Notes: generated by a model from the sequence alone, not told the origin. Shown: positions 1-9,033, numbered from the stretch's first letter. The stretch: 64,000 nt of DNA from Lachnospiraceae bacterium (GCA_017935565.1 JAGBHK010000025.1:1-64000), one strand, 5' to 3'. Program-made: numbers and translations.

Positions 1-10
1 TAAATTTTTC

Positions 11-161
11 AACTATTTAGCCTTGCAGTAGTTCATATATGTATTGTGCATGTGAGCTAGCTCGCAAAGCATAATACATATATGAACTACTATATGGCGT
101 TTAGCCAAAAGTCCTCACACACAATTTATTGTGTGTGGGGACTTTTTATGGCTAAATAGTT
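11..161. repeat. nested inverted-repeat cluster downstream of the GH43 gene
   Basis: A 12-base arm at 11-22 (AACTATTTAGCC) is perfectly complementary to 150-161. Inside it sit two further hairpins: a 23-bp stem (27-49 with 69-91, one G/T wobble) closing a 19-base loop, and a second hairpin at 107-146. The 19-base loop holds GTGAGCTAGCTCGCA, which recurs in the loop of a hairpin at 46111-46175. The cluster lies directly after the stop codon of the GH43 gene. It may be a compound terminator or an inserted palindromic element. Confidence 0.75.
107..146 (-). terminator. hairpin terminator after the GH43 gene
   Basis: Bases 107-125 pair with 128-146 over 19 positions with one wobble. The stem is flanked by A and T runs on both sides, so it could act in both directions. 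It sits 25 bases past the stop of the GH43 gene on the minus strand. Confidence 0.65.
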
Positions 162-170
162 ACTTTTTTA

Positions 171-2408
171 TTAATTTTCTAATTCCTTAACACCCCAAAT
201 TGTCACATTGCTACCCAATGCAGTAAATGTCATTGTAATATCTCTTGTTGATAATTCATTCTGTTGTTTTAAGAACACACCTTTGTACTCTACATTATCA
301 ATTTTAAGAGTAACATTTATATTATCTTTTGATTCCCATGTTCCAGTATAATCACCTGTAATATTACCATTTTCATTCAACTTAATTGTTTCAGTACCAG
401 TTTTAGTAAAATCAACTCTAATTTTTACTTTATTAACAGTTGCTCCTACATTAAATTCTTGAGAAACAATTATATTATTTGATACAGCTGAACCACCTGC
501 AACACCTACTTGCTTACCGTTATTATAATTATATACTAAAGCTGGTTTATGCATAATAAATTCATAAGTTCCACATATATCTTCCTTTGAATATCCTGTT
601 GTTGATAAACTTTCCTTACCATATTCATAAGGAGCAGCAATTAACCAATCATTTTCATTTATAAACATCTGATGCACTCTAAGCTGATGTCCTTCTGAAT
701 TTCCAGCAAATCTTGTATGATAAATAAGATAAATCTTTCCATCATCATCTACAAATGCCGAGTTATGTCCCTGTGCTGCCTGTACTTGGCTTATACCATA
801 CATTCTATATGAACCAAAAAGTTTAACACCTATCTTAGTATTGTATTTTGACGTAGTAGCCATCTGTTGAAAACCTATTTCAGGGAACCAAGCTTTAAAT
901 ATAGCTGACTTTCCATTTTCATCAACATATGGACCATTAATACTTTCAGAACGATAAACTCTCATATTGTAACCGCCACTTGTTTCCAAATTACCGAGAG
1001 AAATAAACAAGTAATAGTAATCTCCTGCTTTAAAAATATATGGACCTTCGCCTGAGTTATAATGACCACCTGCAATCTTATATCCTAAATATGCATCTGA
1101 TTCATTTATCTTTGTTTCATATTTCATGTTGTAATCTCTAAGACCTGTTGTCTTATCAATTTTTAACTGATAAATACCAGCAGACCAAGAGCCGTATGTC
1201 ATCCAATGATCACCATTATCATCAATTGTTACACAAGGATCGATACAGTTAATAAGACTCTGACCAGTCTTTGAATATCTTGATAAATCAGCACCTTCGC
1301 CAAGAACCTTATATACGTCTGTATAATTCACTCTCTTTTCGTTGAGTTTAGCATTACTTTTATCACCATTATCAAAAAAACCTGAGAAGACAACTTCGTC
1401 TACATAAGTATATGGGCCTTCAATATTATCAGCTGTTAAAAGAACGATTGCTGACTGCCAGTTACCATTATTAATACTCATGTACATACACCACTTGTTC
1501 ATAACATCGTTCCAAACAACATCTGGTGCCCACATATTACCATTAAGATTTCCGCCTACACCTACTGAACAATAATTATTCCATACATCACCAAATAATG
1601 TTCCACTTTGTGTATTAATGTTTGTTGTAAAATTCTGCCAATTAACTAAATCTGTTGATTTTGCCCATGCTAAATGCGAACCAAATACATAATATGTACC
1701 AGTTTTTGGATCCTTAACTATAGAAGGGTCATGAACTGAAACTCTCTTGAAGTCAGAATTTGAAACCATAGTTTCTTCTGACACTTCTGCATTTACTGTG
1801 TTTACAGGTGCAACACCAGCAACGCTACCAGCTGCAAGGGCAACAACCAAAAGAAGTGCTTCTGCATTTCTACCTTTTTTCTTAACAATAATAATAACTA
1901 CTGCAACTAAAACTAAAATAACAGCAACTAAAGCAACAATAATAATGATACCAGTTGAAGATAACTTTGTAACTGTTGTAGTTGTACCAGCAGCTTCATC
2001 AACTATAGTTTCTGTTTCAAGGAAAACATCCTTGATTTTACCAAAGAAACCGCCTTCACTTTCTGTCGCTGTAGGAGTTCCATTTGCAACACCTTTAACT
2101 TCAAACTTATGGAATTCACCTGCTTTAAGCTTTGGAATTTTACTTTCCATTGTTTTCTTATCAAATTCAACATCAGTTGGTAAACCAGGATATTTGATAG
2201 AAACATTTGTAACATCATAATCATTGTCGTTCTTAATAGAAACCGACATTGTTACTGTTTCTCCCGGTTCATAAGATTCCTTATCAAGAGAAACTTTCAC
2301 TTTAATACCGTCAACTGATTTTTCATTATCAGCTGCAAAAACTGATACTGTTGACATAATAAGTACAACTAGACTTAATAATAATGTTAATATTCTCTTA
2401 TTTTTCAT
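171..2408 (-). CDS. membrane-tethered GH43 endo-arabinanase
   Basis: Glycoside hydrolase family 43 enzyme, most like endo-1,5-alpha-L-arabinanases. Residues 1-25 are a signal peptide (ends VSVFA). Residues 30-150 form a beta-rich domain resembling surface-protein repeat or NEW3-like domains. A transmembrane helix follows at 153-175, then KKKGR, then a second hydrophobic stretch at 184-200 that itself reads like a signal peptide (ends TVNA). The GH43 blade fold starts near 220: HDPS gives the catalytic base Asp227, IDPC the pKa-modulating Asp390 and SGEGP the acid Glu454. The last ~110 residues are the beta-barrel domain typical of arabinanases (ITGDYTGTW, YKGVFLKQ). The start has a GGAGG site. 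It lies 19 bases after alaS. The unusual part is the surface-protein-like N-terminal half joined to a complete secreted enzyme. Enzyme family is secure; substrate is inferred. Confidence 0.9.
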   Translation of the reverse strand: MKNKRILTLLLSLVVLIMSTVSVFAADNEKSVDGIKVKVSLDKESYEPGETVTMSVSIKNDNDYDVTNVSIKYPGLPTDVEFDKKTMESKIPKLKAGEFHKFEVKGVANGTPTATESEGGFFGKIKDVFLETETIVDEAAGTTTTVTKLSSTGIIIIVALVAVILVLVAVVIIIVKKKGRNAEALLLVVALAAGSVAGVAPVNTVNAEVSEETMVSNSDFKRVSVHDPSIVKDPKTGTYYVFGSHLAWAKSTDLVNWQNFTTNINTQSGTLFGDVWNNYCSVGVGGNLNGNMWAPDVVWNDVMNKWCMYMSINNGNWQSAIVLLTADNIEGPYTYVDEVVFSGFFDNGDKSNAKLNEKRVNYTDVYKVLGEGADLSRYSKTGQSLINCIDPCVTIDDNGDHWMTYGSWSAGIYQLKIDKTTGLRDYNMKYETKINESDAYLGYKIAGGHYNSGEGPYIFKAGDYYYLFISLGNLETSGGYNMRVYRSESINGPYVDENGKSAIFKAWFPEIGFQQMATTSKYNTKIGVKLFGSYRMYGISQVQAAQGHNSAFVDDDGKIYLIYHTRFAGNSEGHQLRVHQMFINENDWLIAAPYEYGKESLSTTGYSKEDICGTYEFIMHKPALVYNYNNGKQVGVAGGSAVSNNIIVSQEFNVGATVNKVKIRVDFTKTGTETIKLNENGNITGDYTGTWESKDNINVTLKIDNVEYKGVFLKQQNELSTRDITMTFTALGSNVTIWGVKELEN

Positions 2409-2427
2409 ACATTATACCTCCATATTG

Positions 2428-5085
2428 TTATTTAATTTGTTCTGACAATACTGTTTTAGCATATTCTAAAGCTTCACCAATCTTTTCAGGTTGTTTACCA
2501 CCTGCCTGAGCCATATTCGGACGACCACCACCGCCGCCGCCAACTATTGCTGCTAAAGCTTTAATAATATTACCTGCATGGGCGCCCATTCCCATTGCAC
2601 TATCAGTTGCCATCGCAATAAGGTTCACCTTGTCACTACCCATAGATGATGCAATTACAACAACACCATCAACAAGTTTAGTCTTTAACTGGTCACCGAG
2701 GTTTCTAAGTTCGTTCATATCAACATCCTTAACCTCTACTGCTAAAAGTTTAACACCTTTAACCTCTGTAACCTGATTCATAACATCACCTAATGAATCG
2801 TTTGCGATTTTACTCTTTAACTTATCATTTTCACTATGCAATGCTTTAATTTCTTCCTGCATCGCTTCTATTTTTCTAACAAGCTGGTTAACATCTGCTT
2901 TTGCAACCTTTGCAATTTCATTAAGAGTATTTTCCATATCTTTGTAATAAGCTGTAACACCTTCACCTGTAAGCGCTTCAATTCTTCTTACACCTGCAGC
3001 AATACCTGCTTCAGAAACAATCTTAAATGTAGCAATATTTGATGTATTAGCAACATGTGTACCACCACAAAGTTCAACTGAAAAATCACCCATAGATACA
3101 ACTCTAACTGTATCACCATATTTTTCACCAAACAATGCCATAGCACCAGTCTTTTTAGCTTCTTCTGCTGACATTACCTCAGTCTTAACTTCAAGACCAC
3201 GAGATATTTCGTCATTAACCATTTTTTCAACCTGTTCAATTTCTTCGGCAGTCAACGCCTGGAAATGCGAAAAGTCAAATCTAAGTCTATCTTTTGTTAC
3301 TAAAGAACCTGCCTGTTCAACATGTGAACCCAAAACTGTTCTTAATGCTTTCTGTAAAAGATGTGTTGCACTATGATTCTTACATGTAGCTTTTCTAATG
3401 TCTTCGTTAACCTTTAATGTAACTGTATCACCAGTTTTAATCATACCTGATTTAACCTGACCTACATGTCCAATCTTACCACCTAAAAGTTTGATTGTAT
3501 CAACAACTTCAAATACAAATCCATCTGCCTCGATAGTACCCTTATCAGCATCCTGACCACCCATTGTAGCATAGAAAGGTGTCTTTTCTACAATAATTGT
3601 ACCATTTTGACCATCTGTAAGAGCCTGAACTATTTCAGTTTCAGTAGTCATAACTAAAACCTTTGATGAAAGTTCTAATTTATCATAACCATCAAATTCA
3701 GATGTAATGCTTGGATCAATTTCTTCATAAATTGTAGCATCTGCACCCATATAGTTTGTAGTCTTACGAGCATCTCTTGCTGCTTTACGCTGAATTTCCA
3801 TACATTCCTTAAATCCAGCCTCATCAAGAGCATAACCTTTTTCACTTAAAATTTCTTCTGTTAAATCAACAGGGAAACCATATGTGTCATAAAGTTTAAA
3901 TGTATTTTCACCATTTAAAATTTTCTCGCCATTTGCCTCCATATCAGCCATCATAGTTGCTAAAATATTAAGACCCTGGTCAATTGTTTTATTAAATTTA
4001 TTCTCTTCTTCTGTAAGAACCTTGAAGATGAAATCCTTTTTCTCATCAAGTTCCTTATATCCATCTTTACTTTCATTGATAACAGTTTCTGAAAGTTTAG
4101 CTAAAAACTGTCCATCAATACCAAGAAGTCTACCATGTCTTGCAGCTCTTCTTATAAGTCTTCTAAGAACATATCCTCTACCTTCATTTGATGGCATAAC
4201 ACCATCTGAAATCATAAATGTAGATGAACGAATATGGTCTGTTATAAGTCTAATAGAAACATCTTTTGCTTCATCCTGCATATATGTAACACCTGCAAGT
4301 TCACAAATCTTATCTCTAATAGCCTTCATAGTATCAATATCAAATACAGAATCAACATCCTGAATAACTACTGCAAGTCTTTCAAGACCCATACCTGTAT
4401 CAATATTTTTCTGGCTAAGTTCTGTATAATTGCCATGGCCATCGCCTTCAAACTGTGTAAATACATTGTTCCAAACTTCCATAAATCTGTCACATTCACA
4501 GCCAACCTTACAATCAGGCTTACCGCAACCGTATTTAACACCTCTATCATAATAAATTTCCGAACATGGACCACATGGACCTGCACCATGTTCCCAGAAA
4601 TTATCACATTTACCGTTTTCATCTCTGTAGAATCTTGTAATTCTACTTCCATCAACACCTATCTCTTTTGTCCAGATATCATATGCTTCGTCATCTTCGC
4701 AATAGATAGATGGATATAATCTGTCTTCTTCAAGACCTATAACCTTTGTTAAAAATTCCCAAGACCAAGCAATTGCCTCATGCTTAAAATAATCACCAAA
4801 TGAGAAATTTCCAAGCATTTCAAAAAATGTTAAATGTCTTGCAGTCTTACCAACATTTTCAATATCACCTGTTCTAATACACTTTTGGCAAGTTGTAACT
4901 CTTTTTCTAGGTGGAATTTCCTGACCTGTAAAATATGGCTTAAGTGGTGCCATACCTGAGTTAATCAATAACAAACTGTTATCATTGTGTGGTACCAATG
5001 AAAAGCTGTTGAGTCTTAAATGTTCCTTGCTTTCAAAAAACTCAAGATACATTCTTCTTAAATCGTTTACACCGTAGTTCTTCAT
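2428..5085 (-). CDS. alaS: alanyl-tRNA synthetase
   Basis: Cytoplasmic class II synthetase that charges tRNA-Ala. The 885-residue length is that of bacterial AlaRS. The N-terminal aminoacylation domain starts with LRRMYLEFFESKEH and contains the GDYFKHEAI and HGAGPCGPCSEIYYD motifs. The editing domain has the zinc-binding HSATHLLQ and CGGTH signatures. A coiled coil and the Gly-rich DHHA1 C-Ala domain (GGGGGGRPNMAQAGG) finish the protein. The start follows a GGAGGAC site 7 bases upstream. A 44-residue membrane peptide is encoded just upstream on the same strand, and the GH43 gene follows 19 bases downstream, so the three may share a transcript. Confidence 0.98.
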   Translation of the reverse strand: MKNYGVNDLRRMYLEFFESKEHLRLNSFSLVPHNDNSLLLINSGMAPLKPYFTGQEIPPRKRVTTCQKCIRTGDIENVGKTARHLTFFEMLGNFSFGDYFKHEAIAWSWEFLTKVIGLEEDRLYPSIYCEDDEAYDIWTKEIGVDGSRITRFYRDENGKCDNFWEHGAGPCGPCSEIYYDRGVKYGCGKPDCKVGCECDRFMEVWNNVFTQFEGDGHGNYTELSQKNIDTGMGLERLAVVIQDVDSVFDIDTMKAIRDKICELAGVTYMQDEAKDVSIRLITDHIRSSTFMISDGVMPSNEGRGYVLRRLIRRAARHGRLLGIDGQFLAKLSETVINESKDGYKELDEKKDFIFKVLTEEENKFNKTIDQGLNILATMMADMEANGEKILNGENTFKLYDTYGFPVDLTEEILSEKGYALDEAGFKECMEIQRKAARDARKTTNYMGADATIYEEIDPSITSEFDGYDKLELSSKVLVMTTETEIVQALTDGQNGTIIVEKTPFYATMGGQDADKGTIEADGFVFEVVDTIKLLGGKIGHVGQVKSGMIKTGDTVTLKVNEDIRKATCKNHSATHLLQKALRTVLGSHVEQAGSLVTKDRLRFDFSHFQALTAEEIEQVEKMVNDEISRGLEVKTEVMSAEEAKKTGAMALFGEKYGDTVRVVSMGDFSVELCGGTHVANTSNIATFKIVSEAGIAAGVRRIEALTGEGVTAYYKDMENTLNEIAKVAKADVNQLVRKIEAMQEEIKALHSENDKLKSKIANDSLGDVMNQVTEVKGVKLLAVEVKDVDMNELRNLGDQLKTKLVDGVVVIASSMGSDKVNLIAMATDSAMGMGAHAGNIIKALAAIVGGGGGGRPNMAQAGGKQPEKIGEALEYAKTVLSEQIK

Positions 5086-5117
5086 GTCGTCCTCCGAAAT
5101 ATTAATTGGCTTTAATA

Positions 5118-5252
5118 TTATTTTTCTTCATCTTGTACTTTTGCATCTTTTTTATCACGAAGTTTTTTTCCAACCATAACACCCGCGACCATTACAGCAC
5201 ATAAAGCTACAAATTCAACAGAATTAAATAATAACATTTTTAAAAATTCCAT
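5118..5252 (-). CDS. 44-residue single-span membrane peptide
   Basis: A short open frame upstream of alaS that begins MEFLKMLLFNSVEFVALC. It reads as one hydrophobic helix (about residues 4-27, with Ala/Val/Gly), then a basic and charged tail (GKKLRDKKDAKVQDEEK). A strong AAGGAGTG ribosome binding site lies 8 bases before the ATG, which supports real translation. The stop is 32 bases from the alaS start. Topology by the positive-inside rule would put the tail in the cytoplasm. I do not recognise the family; it could be one of the small membrane proteins common in Clostridia that regulate partner membrane proteins. Confidence 0.7.
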   Translation of the reverse strand: MEFLKMLLFNSVEFVALCAVMVAGVMVGKKLRDKKDAKVQDEEK

Positions 5253-5314
5253 AGCCAACACTCCTTTTTGTGTTTAGTCTTCCAGTACTCTATAAACCTT
5301 TGACAACTTAAAGA

Positions 5315-5350
5315 AGTTTATCATAAGAGTACCTAAAATTCAAGTTAATC
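5315..5350 (-). promoter_or_regulatory. candidate sigma-A promoter for the 44-aa peptide and alaS
   Basis: On the minus strand TTGAAT (5338-5343) and TAAACT (5315-5320) are separated by 17 bases. An alternative pair, TTAACT and TATGAT, overlaps and also has 17-base spacing. An imperfect hairpin (TACTCT with AGAGTA, 5285-5332) lies in the leader. The match is moderate. Confidence 0.4.
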
Positions 5351-5410
5351 CCTAAAATATTAGAAAGTTAATTAAATTTTTATATTTATAATAATTATAT
5401 AATATATAAA

Positions 5411-7096
5411 CTAGTTCCATACTCCCTTTTCAAGGAAATACTCTGATTTACCATTAGCCGCTTCAATTATCGAATCATCAAATCCCATAATTTTCAATAA
5501 TTTAATTGCATTTCTGGTTCTTGCTCTGCCCTCATTTAACTTATAATTAAACAATACATCATCATTTTCAACAGTTTCTTCAAAATGATAATTTGCATAA
5601 TACCCTTCCAAAATATGTGTTAATTCAATATCATGCGTTGCAGCAAAACACATCACACCATTAGTTGCAAGATGCTTTAAAATTTCTGACGAAGCTGCAA
5701 TTCGTTCAACCGTATTGGTTCCTCGTAAAACCTCATCAACAAAACATATAACATTCTTGTCCACTTTAACTCTATCAATAATTCTCTTAAGACTTTTAAT
5801 TTCAACAATGTAATAACTTTCATTTTCACTAAGGTTATCCTTTAAAGCCATAGACGAAAATACAGAATACATCTTTGCAACATATTTTCTAGAAACACTT
5901 GTGTATATAGTTTGCGATAATATTGCATTTATAGATACAGTCTTTAAAAATGTTGACTTTCCTGAAGCATTTGAACCTGTAAGCAATACTGATTTATCTG
6001 TTGAAATGCTATTTTTAACAGGATTAACAATAAGGGGATGATATCCTTCTTCAATAATCAATTCATCACCTGAAAAATCTGGAATTGCATAAAATCCATA
6101 CTCATTCTCAAGCATATTTCTATACGATGCAACTGCATATGCACTTTCAATTTTTCCCATAATTTCAAACAATTCATCAACAACCGACAACCTGTCCAAT
6201 GTATGTTTAAGCATTGAATTAAACTTAATCAAGTCAACATGAAACAACATTCTGATGTATTCCATAATCATTTCACCAATTGACTCTTTCACACTGTTCG
6301 AAGGCAATAAAAATATACCTTTTTCAATATTTTTTAAATCTTTTGTCAGTTCAACTAGTCTTTTGTTGTACTGTTCAAATTCAGGCACAGACAGTTTCGC
6401 TAAATTCTTACCATCAACAATAAGTCTAACCAAATAACTAAAGCATATTACATAATTATCAATTTCAGCTTTAGTTCTATAATATTGGATAACATTAATC
6501 ACAACAAATGTTATCAAAAACAAAACACCGATAGCAGGTTCAATTAGTAAAGCAACAAAGGATGCAAGCAATGCACCTGCCATCAAATAATGTTTCAAAT
6601 TACTTCTCTTACCCAAATCTCCCAGTCTATGAATAAAATCAAAGATTGATATAGATTTGGTTTTTCCCATATCAGCATATATTCTTGCGACTTTTTCTCT
6701 TATAGTTTCATTATTTTCAAAAACTTTAACCAGTCTATCAAATTCAACTAATTCTTCCTTAGAATTCTTTCCTTTTCTCAACATAAAATACAGATATTCT
6801 TCACCAACAGACGAATATGTGTTATTCATCTGTTTAAAAACTCTATCCATATCTACATCATTCCATGTAATTTCATCTATATAATCTTCTAAAATACCAT
6901 TTTCTACAAGGTATTCAAAATAATGTCTGATTTTTTCGAATTCACCAGGTTTGTAATCCTTTTCGCACCTTTTTCCATAAGAATTCTTGATTCTTTTCAT
7001 CAACTGTTGCTCTTTTTCTCTTGAGTATCTAACACTATTCACCGCAAAAAAAACAACTAATACAGCCACTATAATTAAATAACCTATTAATTCCAT
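5411..7096 (-). CDS. membrane-associated MutS-like ATPase
   Basis: A 561-residue member of the MutS-related proteins, carrying the C-terminal MutS ATPase but none of the mismatch-recognition N-terminal domains. A helix at residues 5-24 and two more around 175-215 suggest membrane attachment. The ATPase has the Walker A TGSNASGKSTF near residue 370, the Walker B plus signature FVDEVLRGTN and the switch AATHDIELT. Related proteins in Firmicutes have no clear repair role. I chose ATG at 7096 because GGAGA lies 5 bases upstream; the frame extends to a GTG at 7120 without a usable site. It stands alone, with a palindromic repeat upstream. Function in DNA transactions is not established. Confidence 0.85.
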   Translation of the reverse strand: MELIGYLIIVAVLVVFFAVNSVRYSREKEQQLMKRIKNSYGKRCEKDYKPGEFEKIRHYFEYLVENGILEDYIDEITWNDVDMDRVFKQMNNTYSSVGEEYLYFMLRKGKNSKEELVEFDRLVKVFENNETIREKVARIYADMGKTKSISIFDFIHRLGDLGKRSNLKHYLMAGALLASFVALLIEPAIGVLFLITFVVINVIQYYRTKAEIDNYVICFSYLVRLIVDGKNLAKLSVPEFEQYNKRLVELTKDLKNIEKGIFLLPSNSVKESIGEMIMEYIRMLFHVDLIKFNSMLKHTLDRLSVVDELFEIMGKIESAYAVASYRNMLENEYGFYAIPDFSGDELIIEEGYHPLIVNPVKNSISTDKSVLLTGSNASGKSTFLKTVSINAILSQTIYTSVSRKYVAKMYSVFSSMALKDNLSENESYYIVEIKSLKRIIDRVKVDKNVICFVDEVLRGTNTVERIAASSEILKHLATNGVMCFAATHDIELTHILEGYYANYHFEETVENDDVLFNYKLNEGRARTRNAIKLLKIMGFDDSIIEAANGKSEYFLEKGVWN

Positions 7097-7183
7097 ATAT
7101 TTATCTCCATTCCGAATCACTCATCATCGAAATATAATTATAGCAGAAATTTTCAAATTCCGCAAGGCTAATAATAATCTTCT

Positions 7184-7475
7184 CTTCAATTCGCAAAGTA
7201 TGTTTTTTATTTGTTAACAGATTTTTATTTGTTTTAATAACACTCCCGTATTACTAGAAGATTATTATTTTCCTAATCACAGCAAGAGAAAAATGATATT
7301 AAACTTCGCATACACAAACTCGTAGGCTTTGCCTACTCAAACAGTGTGTATCGCGAAGTTACATTAATTCTCTTGCTGCGATTGGAAAATTACATAATCT
7401 TCCAGATATACGTACGTGTTATTAAAACAAATAAAAATCTATCAACACTTTAAAAACATACTTTGCGAACTGAAG
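7184..7475. mobile_element. long palindromic element, copy 1 (full length, 292 bp)
   Basis: The outer arms start CTTCAATTCGCAAAG and end CTTTGCGAACTGAAG. The whole element folds into nested arms: the AT-rich outer stem, a middle stem around AGCAAGAGAA/TTCTCTTGCT, and a core stem AACTTCGC/GCGAAGTT with an inner GTAGGC/GCCTAC hairpin. The 9-base direct repeat TAATCTTCT flanks it at 7175-7183 and 7476-7484, as expected of a target-site duplication. It has no open reading frame. It fills most of the 400-base gap between the MutS-like gene and spoIVA. This is best described as a MITE-like element; a related full-length copy is at 44273 and a shortened inverted copy at 26133. Confidence 0.8.
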
Positions 7476-7497
7476 TAATCTTCTCTATTATCCAAAA

Positions 7498-9000
7498 CTA
7501 AATTATTATGCAAATCACCCCGCCTTTGCTATCATTTGTGATTTTTTGCAAGGTTTCTTGCATTTTTCCCTGTGTTTCGACAGACATTTTGTCGATTTTG
7601 GTCTTTATTCCGTCATTTACAATCTGTTCTATCGATTTTCCAAAGATATTAGCATTCCAAATTCCTTCTTCGGAAGTTTCATTTTGTTTAATAAATGAAA
7701 TCAAATCATTTGCCTGTTCTTCACTTCCTACAATCGGAGCAATTTCAGTTAAAACATTGGTCTTTATCATGTGAATCGAAGGTGCTTGAGCCTTAATTTT
7801 GACTCCAAATTTATTTCCATTTCTAATAACTTCTGGTTCTTCTAAAATTATCTCCTCTTTTACAGGCAATACAACACCATAACCAGAGTTTTTCACTTCT
7901 TTTATCGCATCTTTTACATTTTCAAATTCATTTTTCATAGTAGATAAATACTTAATGGTGTGAACTAACTCGTATTCATTTTCAATACTTTCGCCCGTAA
8001 GTTCACTTAAAATATTATAATACAGGCTATCAAGCATATTTACGCCTAGTTCTATACTACCATTTGATAAATTCTTATTTTTTATCTTGATACTTTCAAA
8101 AACATTCTTTTCATTATTATATTCATCAACTGCAACAGAATAGTCATTAATATCTTTCATTACCCTTGCATCTTTAATGATGTTTTTTGCAATTTTTACA
8201 ATAAAATCCTTTAACCAATGACCAGTTTCCAAAATTTCAATCCATTTTGGAACATTAAATGTAACCTCGCTTAACGGAAATTCAAACAAAATATTATTAA
8301 TAATATTAAGAATATCTTCTTTTTTTAGTTGTTCGCAATTAACTGGCATAACTCTTACCTGATGCTTATTTTCAATGTCATTTGCAATCTTTAATGTTTC
8401 CTCTGAATATGGTTTATTTGAATTAAGCAATACAATAAACGGCTTTCCAATATTTTTCAACTCGTTAATTGTCTTTTCCTCAGCTTCTATGTAATCATCT
8501 CTATTTAAATCACTAAAACTTCCATCACAAGTCACCACAAGACCGATTGTTGAGTGGTCATTAATAACCTTTTTAGTACCAATTTCGGCAGCTTTTGTAA
8601 ATGGAATTTCATAATCAAACCATGGTGTTTTAACCATTCTCTCATTGTCATTTTCAATATGTCCTGTCGCGCCATTTACCATATATCCAACACAATCTAT
8701 CAATCTTACAGCGACCTGCGCATCATCATCTAATTTAATCTTAGCAGCATCCTTTGGCACAAATTTAGGTTCAGTTGTCATAATTGTCTTTCCAGCGCTA
8801 GATTGCGGTAATTCATCGCTAGTTCTTCTTCTTGCATGTTCATCTTCCATATTAGGAATAACTAATAAATCCATAAATCTTTTAATAAATGTTGATTTTC
8901 CTGTTCTAACAGGACCAACAATTCCTATGTAAATTTCTCCATTTGTTCTTATCTTTATATCATTGTATATTCCAACATTATCGGTCTTTACCTGACTCAT
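7498..9000 (-). CDS. spoIVA: stage IV sporulation protein A, spore coat ATPase
   Basis: SpoIVA polymerises on the forespore outer membrane using ATP and forms the platform on which the coat is built. The 500-residue length fits. The N-terminus is typical (IYNDIKIRTNGEIYIG), with Walker A GPVRTGKST near residue 30 and a Sensor-like threonine region (LPQSSAGKTIMTTEP). The hydrophobic C-terminus (GGVICIII) matches the membrane-anchoring tail that binds SpoVM in Bacillus. The ATG at 9000 is preceded by AGGAGG 4 bases upstream; the reading frame runs further but without a better site. A sigma-E-like promoter lies 34-60 bases upstream. It shows that the organism can sporulate. Confidence 0.97.
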   Translation of the reverse strand: MSQVKTDNVGIYNDIKIRTNGEIYIGIVGPVRTGKSTFIKRFMDLLVIPNMEDEHARRRTSDELPQSSAGKTIMTTEPKFVPKDAAKIKLDDDAQVAVRLIDCVGYMVNGATGHIENDNERMVKTPWFDYEIPFTKAAEIGTKKVINDHSTIGLVVTCDGSFSDLNRDDYIEAEEKTINELKNIGKPFIVLLNSNKPYSEETLKIANDIENKHQVRVMPVNCEQLKKEDILNIINNILFEFPLSEVTFNVPKWIEILETGHWLKDFIVKIAKNIIKDARVMKDINDYSVAVDEYNNEKNVFESIKIKNKNLSNGSIELGVNMLDSLYYNILSELTGESIENEYELVHTIKYLSTMKNEFENVKDAIKEVKNSGYGVVLPVKEEIILEEPEVIRNGNKFGVKIKAQAPSIHMIKTNVLTEIAPIVGSEEQANDLISFIKQNETSEEGIWNANIFGKSIEQIVNDGIKTKIDKMSVETQGKMQETLQKITNDSKGGVICIII

Positions 9001-9033
9001 AAATCCTCCTGTTACAATCAATATATATTGCTA

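Noticed and set aside
1747-2220. Opposite-strand open frame inside the GH43 gene
   Set aside because: Low-complexity Thr/Ala composition, no ribosome binding site, and it mirrors the codons of a well-supported gene.
4234-4719. Opposite-strand open frame inside alaS
   Set aside because: It lies entirely within conserved alaS sequence and encodes no recognisable protein.
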